Source: Rhodobiaceae bacterium | GTDB lineage: Bacteria > Pseudomonadota > Alphaproteobacteria > Rhizobiales > Tepidamorphaceae | Assembly: GCA_007118805.1 (NCBI GenBank) | Contig: SKQW01000152.1 | Coordinates: forward strand, 1 to 39,861 | Direction of reading: 5' to 3' | Length of the DNA stretch: 39,861 nt | Part shown: piece by piece, positions 38,831 to 39,861 of the stretch | Layout of the letters: each line of letters begins with the position of its first letter | Numbering within the stretch: the first letter of the stretch is position 1 | Translations under genes and position numbers: made by a program | Notes under the pieces: model-generated | What the model was told of the DNA's origin: nothing | What the model saw: the letters and a program-made list of their open reading frames with translations, nothing else | Database searches by the model: none

Positions 38831-39861
38831 GTGACGTCTGCGCTCTATCCGAGCTTTGCGCGGGCTCCGCTTGCTTTTGAGCGGGGCGAAGGCGCGCGGC
38901 TCTACACGGCCGATGGGGTCGAGTATCTCGATTTCGCCGGCGGCATCGCGGTCAATTCGCTTGGCCATGCCCACCCTCACCTCGTCGCCGCGCTCACCGA
39001 GCAGGCGAAGACGCTCTGGCATGTCTCGAACCTTTACGAGATTCCGGGACAGGAAGTGCTGGGCCGACGACTGGTCGAGGCCACCTTCGCCGACTGCGTG
39101 TTTTTCACCAATTCGGGCGCGGAATCCGTCGAGGCGGCGATCAAGACGGCGCGGCGCTATCAGTTCGCCAATGGCCGGCCGGAGCGCTACCGGCTGATCA
39201 CCTTCGAGGGCGCCTTTCATGGCCGCACCATGGCGACGATCGCCGCCGGCGGCCAGGAGAAATACCTGGAAGGCTTCGGCCCCCCGCTCGACGGCTTCGA
39301 TCAGGTGCCCTTTGCCGACCTTGAGGCGGTCAAGGCGGCGATCGGGCCGGAGACGGCAGGCATCCTGATCGAGCCACTCCAGGGCGAGGGTGGCGTGCGC
39401 GCCGTGCCGCACGGCGTCCTGCGCGAGCTGCGGCGCCTGTGCGACGAGCTCGATCTGCTGCTTGTCTATGATGAGGTGCAGACCGGCGTCGGGCGCACCG
39501 GAAAGTTTTTCGCCTATGAATGGTCGGGGGCGGCGCCCGACATTATGGCGATCGCCAAGGGGATCGGCGGCGGCTTTCCGATGGGCGCCTGCCTGGCGAC
39601 GCAGACAGCCGCTGCCGGCATGGTTCATGGCACGCATGGGACAACCTTCGGCGGCAATCCGCTGGCCATGGCGGTTGGCAATGCCGTGCTCGACATCGTT
39701 CTTGAGCCTGGCTTCATGGACCATGTCGCCGCCATGGGCAACCGGCTGCGGCAGGGTCTGGCCGGCGTCGTCGACAGCCATCCCGCAATCCTCGAAGAGG
39801 TTCGCGGCGAGGGCCTGCTCATCGGCCTCAAATGCCGGGTGCCCAACAAGGACGTGGCCGG
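38831..39861 (+). CDS. argD: Acetylornithine aminotransferase, cut by the right edge
   Basis: ArgD is a class III PLP aminotransferase that interconverts N-acetylornithine and N-acetylglutamate semialdehyde in arginine synthesis. It reads 343 residues from a GTG at 38831 and continues off the window, lacking perhaps 50 C-terminal residues. Visible motifs are [38 protein letters not shown] (cofactor phosphate), [33 protein letters not shown] with the cofactor Asp, and the PLP lysine in [20 protein letters not shown] lies 10 bases before the GTG. It follows argB and the HAD gene but has its own promoter and leader hairpin. Confidence 0.95.
   Translation, partial: MTSALYPSFARAPLAFERGEGARLYTADGVEYLDFAGGIAVNSLGHAHPHLVAALTEQAKTLWHVSNLYEIPGQEVLGRRLVEATFADCVFFTNSGAESVEAAIKTARRYQFANGRPERYRLITFEGAFHGRTMATIAAGGQEKYLEGFGPPLDGFDQVPFADLEAVKAAIGPETAGILIEPLQGEGGVRAVPHGVLRELRRLCDELDLLLVYDEVQTGVGRTGKFFAYEWSGAAPDIMAIAKGIGGGFPMGACLATQTAAAGMVHGTHGTTFGGNPLAMAVGNAVLDIVLEPGFMDHVAAMGNRLRQGLAGVVDSHPAILEEVRGEGLLIGLKCRVPNKDVA

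Noticed and set aside
38771-39781. A 336-codon minus-strand frame at the right end
   Set aside because: It is antisense to argD, which has all class III aminotransferase motifs, a promoter and a ribosome binding site.
1-39861. CRISPR arrays, complete insertion sequences, prophage modules or toxin-antitoxin pairs
   Set aside because: No regularly spaced short repeats, no transposase or phage structural genes and no paired small toxin-antitoxin frames were seen; the only mobile-element traces are the MITE copies and the integrase remnant.

Overview
The window is a GC-rich (roughly two thirds G+C by eye), densely coding chromosomal segment from an alphaproteobacterium, most likely a Rhodospirillales-type organism. 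Several features agree on the class: a Shemin-pathway 5-aminolevulinate synthase (hemA), an archaeal-type class I lysyl-tRNA synthetase (lysK), a PhaR-controlled polyhydroxybutyrate locus, a tRNA-His with no extra 5' G, a G1-U72 pair and A73, and CtrA-like TTAA boxes. Genus cannot be decided from the sequence alone.

Layout, left to right. 1-700: a possible minus-strand gene running off the left edge and a small periplasmic cytochrome c. 0.7-5.8 kb: an orphan putative sugar O-methyltransferase, then a TPR lipoprotein-like/secreted protein with ispE, converging on a polyprenyl diphosphate synthase (two isoprenoid genes back to back). 5.8-6.6 kb: a 165-bp two-hairpin MITE-like repeat and a small conserved gene. 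6.6-9.7 kb: a PAS-GGDEF-EAL protein, a DUF1344 protein and a secreted trypsin-like protease. 9.8-12.7 kb: phaR diverging from phaA-phaB. 12.7-15.4 kb: a gamma-glutamylputrescine oxidase/synthetase pair. 15.7-20.8 kb: phhB, acetoacetyl-CoA synthetase, chrA and an AbrB-family membrane protein. 20.8-25.5 kb: hemA, a DUF1045 2H-phosphoesterase-like protein, lysK and a nuclease-fold protein lacking key residues. 25.7-30.5 kb: parE, a DEAD-box helicase and an active-looking diguanylate cyclase. 30.5-34.1 kb: an integrase remnant beside tRNA-His, a large secreted protein with four tandem 90-residue repeats, and a second inverted copy of the MITE. 34.1-37.0 kb: DUF4242-like, DUF1326 and DUF2182 genes divergent from an HxlR-type regulator. 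37.0 kb to the end: argB, a HAD pyrimidine nucleotidase and argD, cut by the right edge.

Functional links: phaA/phaB make (R)-3-hydroxybutyryl-CoA and the acetoacetate-CoA ligase can return acetoacetate to the same pool, but no PHA synthase lies here. The two c-di-GMP proteins look complementary: one has EAL residues and an inhibitory-site motif but a broken GGDEF, the other an intact GGEEF without that motif. The best candidates for something not well described are the regulator-DUF4242-DUF1326-DUF2182 cluster with a near-perfect 33-bp dyad at the regulator's start, the tandem-repeat secreted protein, and the two-hairpin dispersed repeat. No CRISPR array, intact insertion sequence or prophage was seen.
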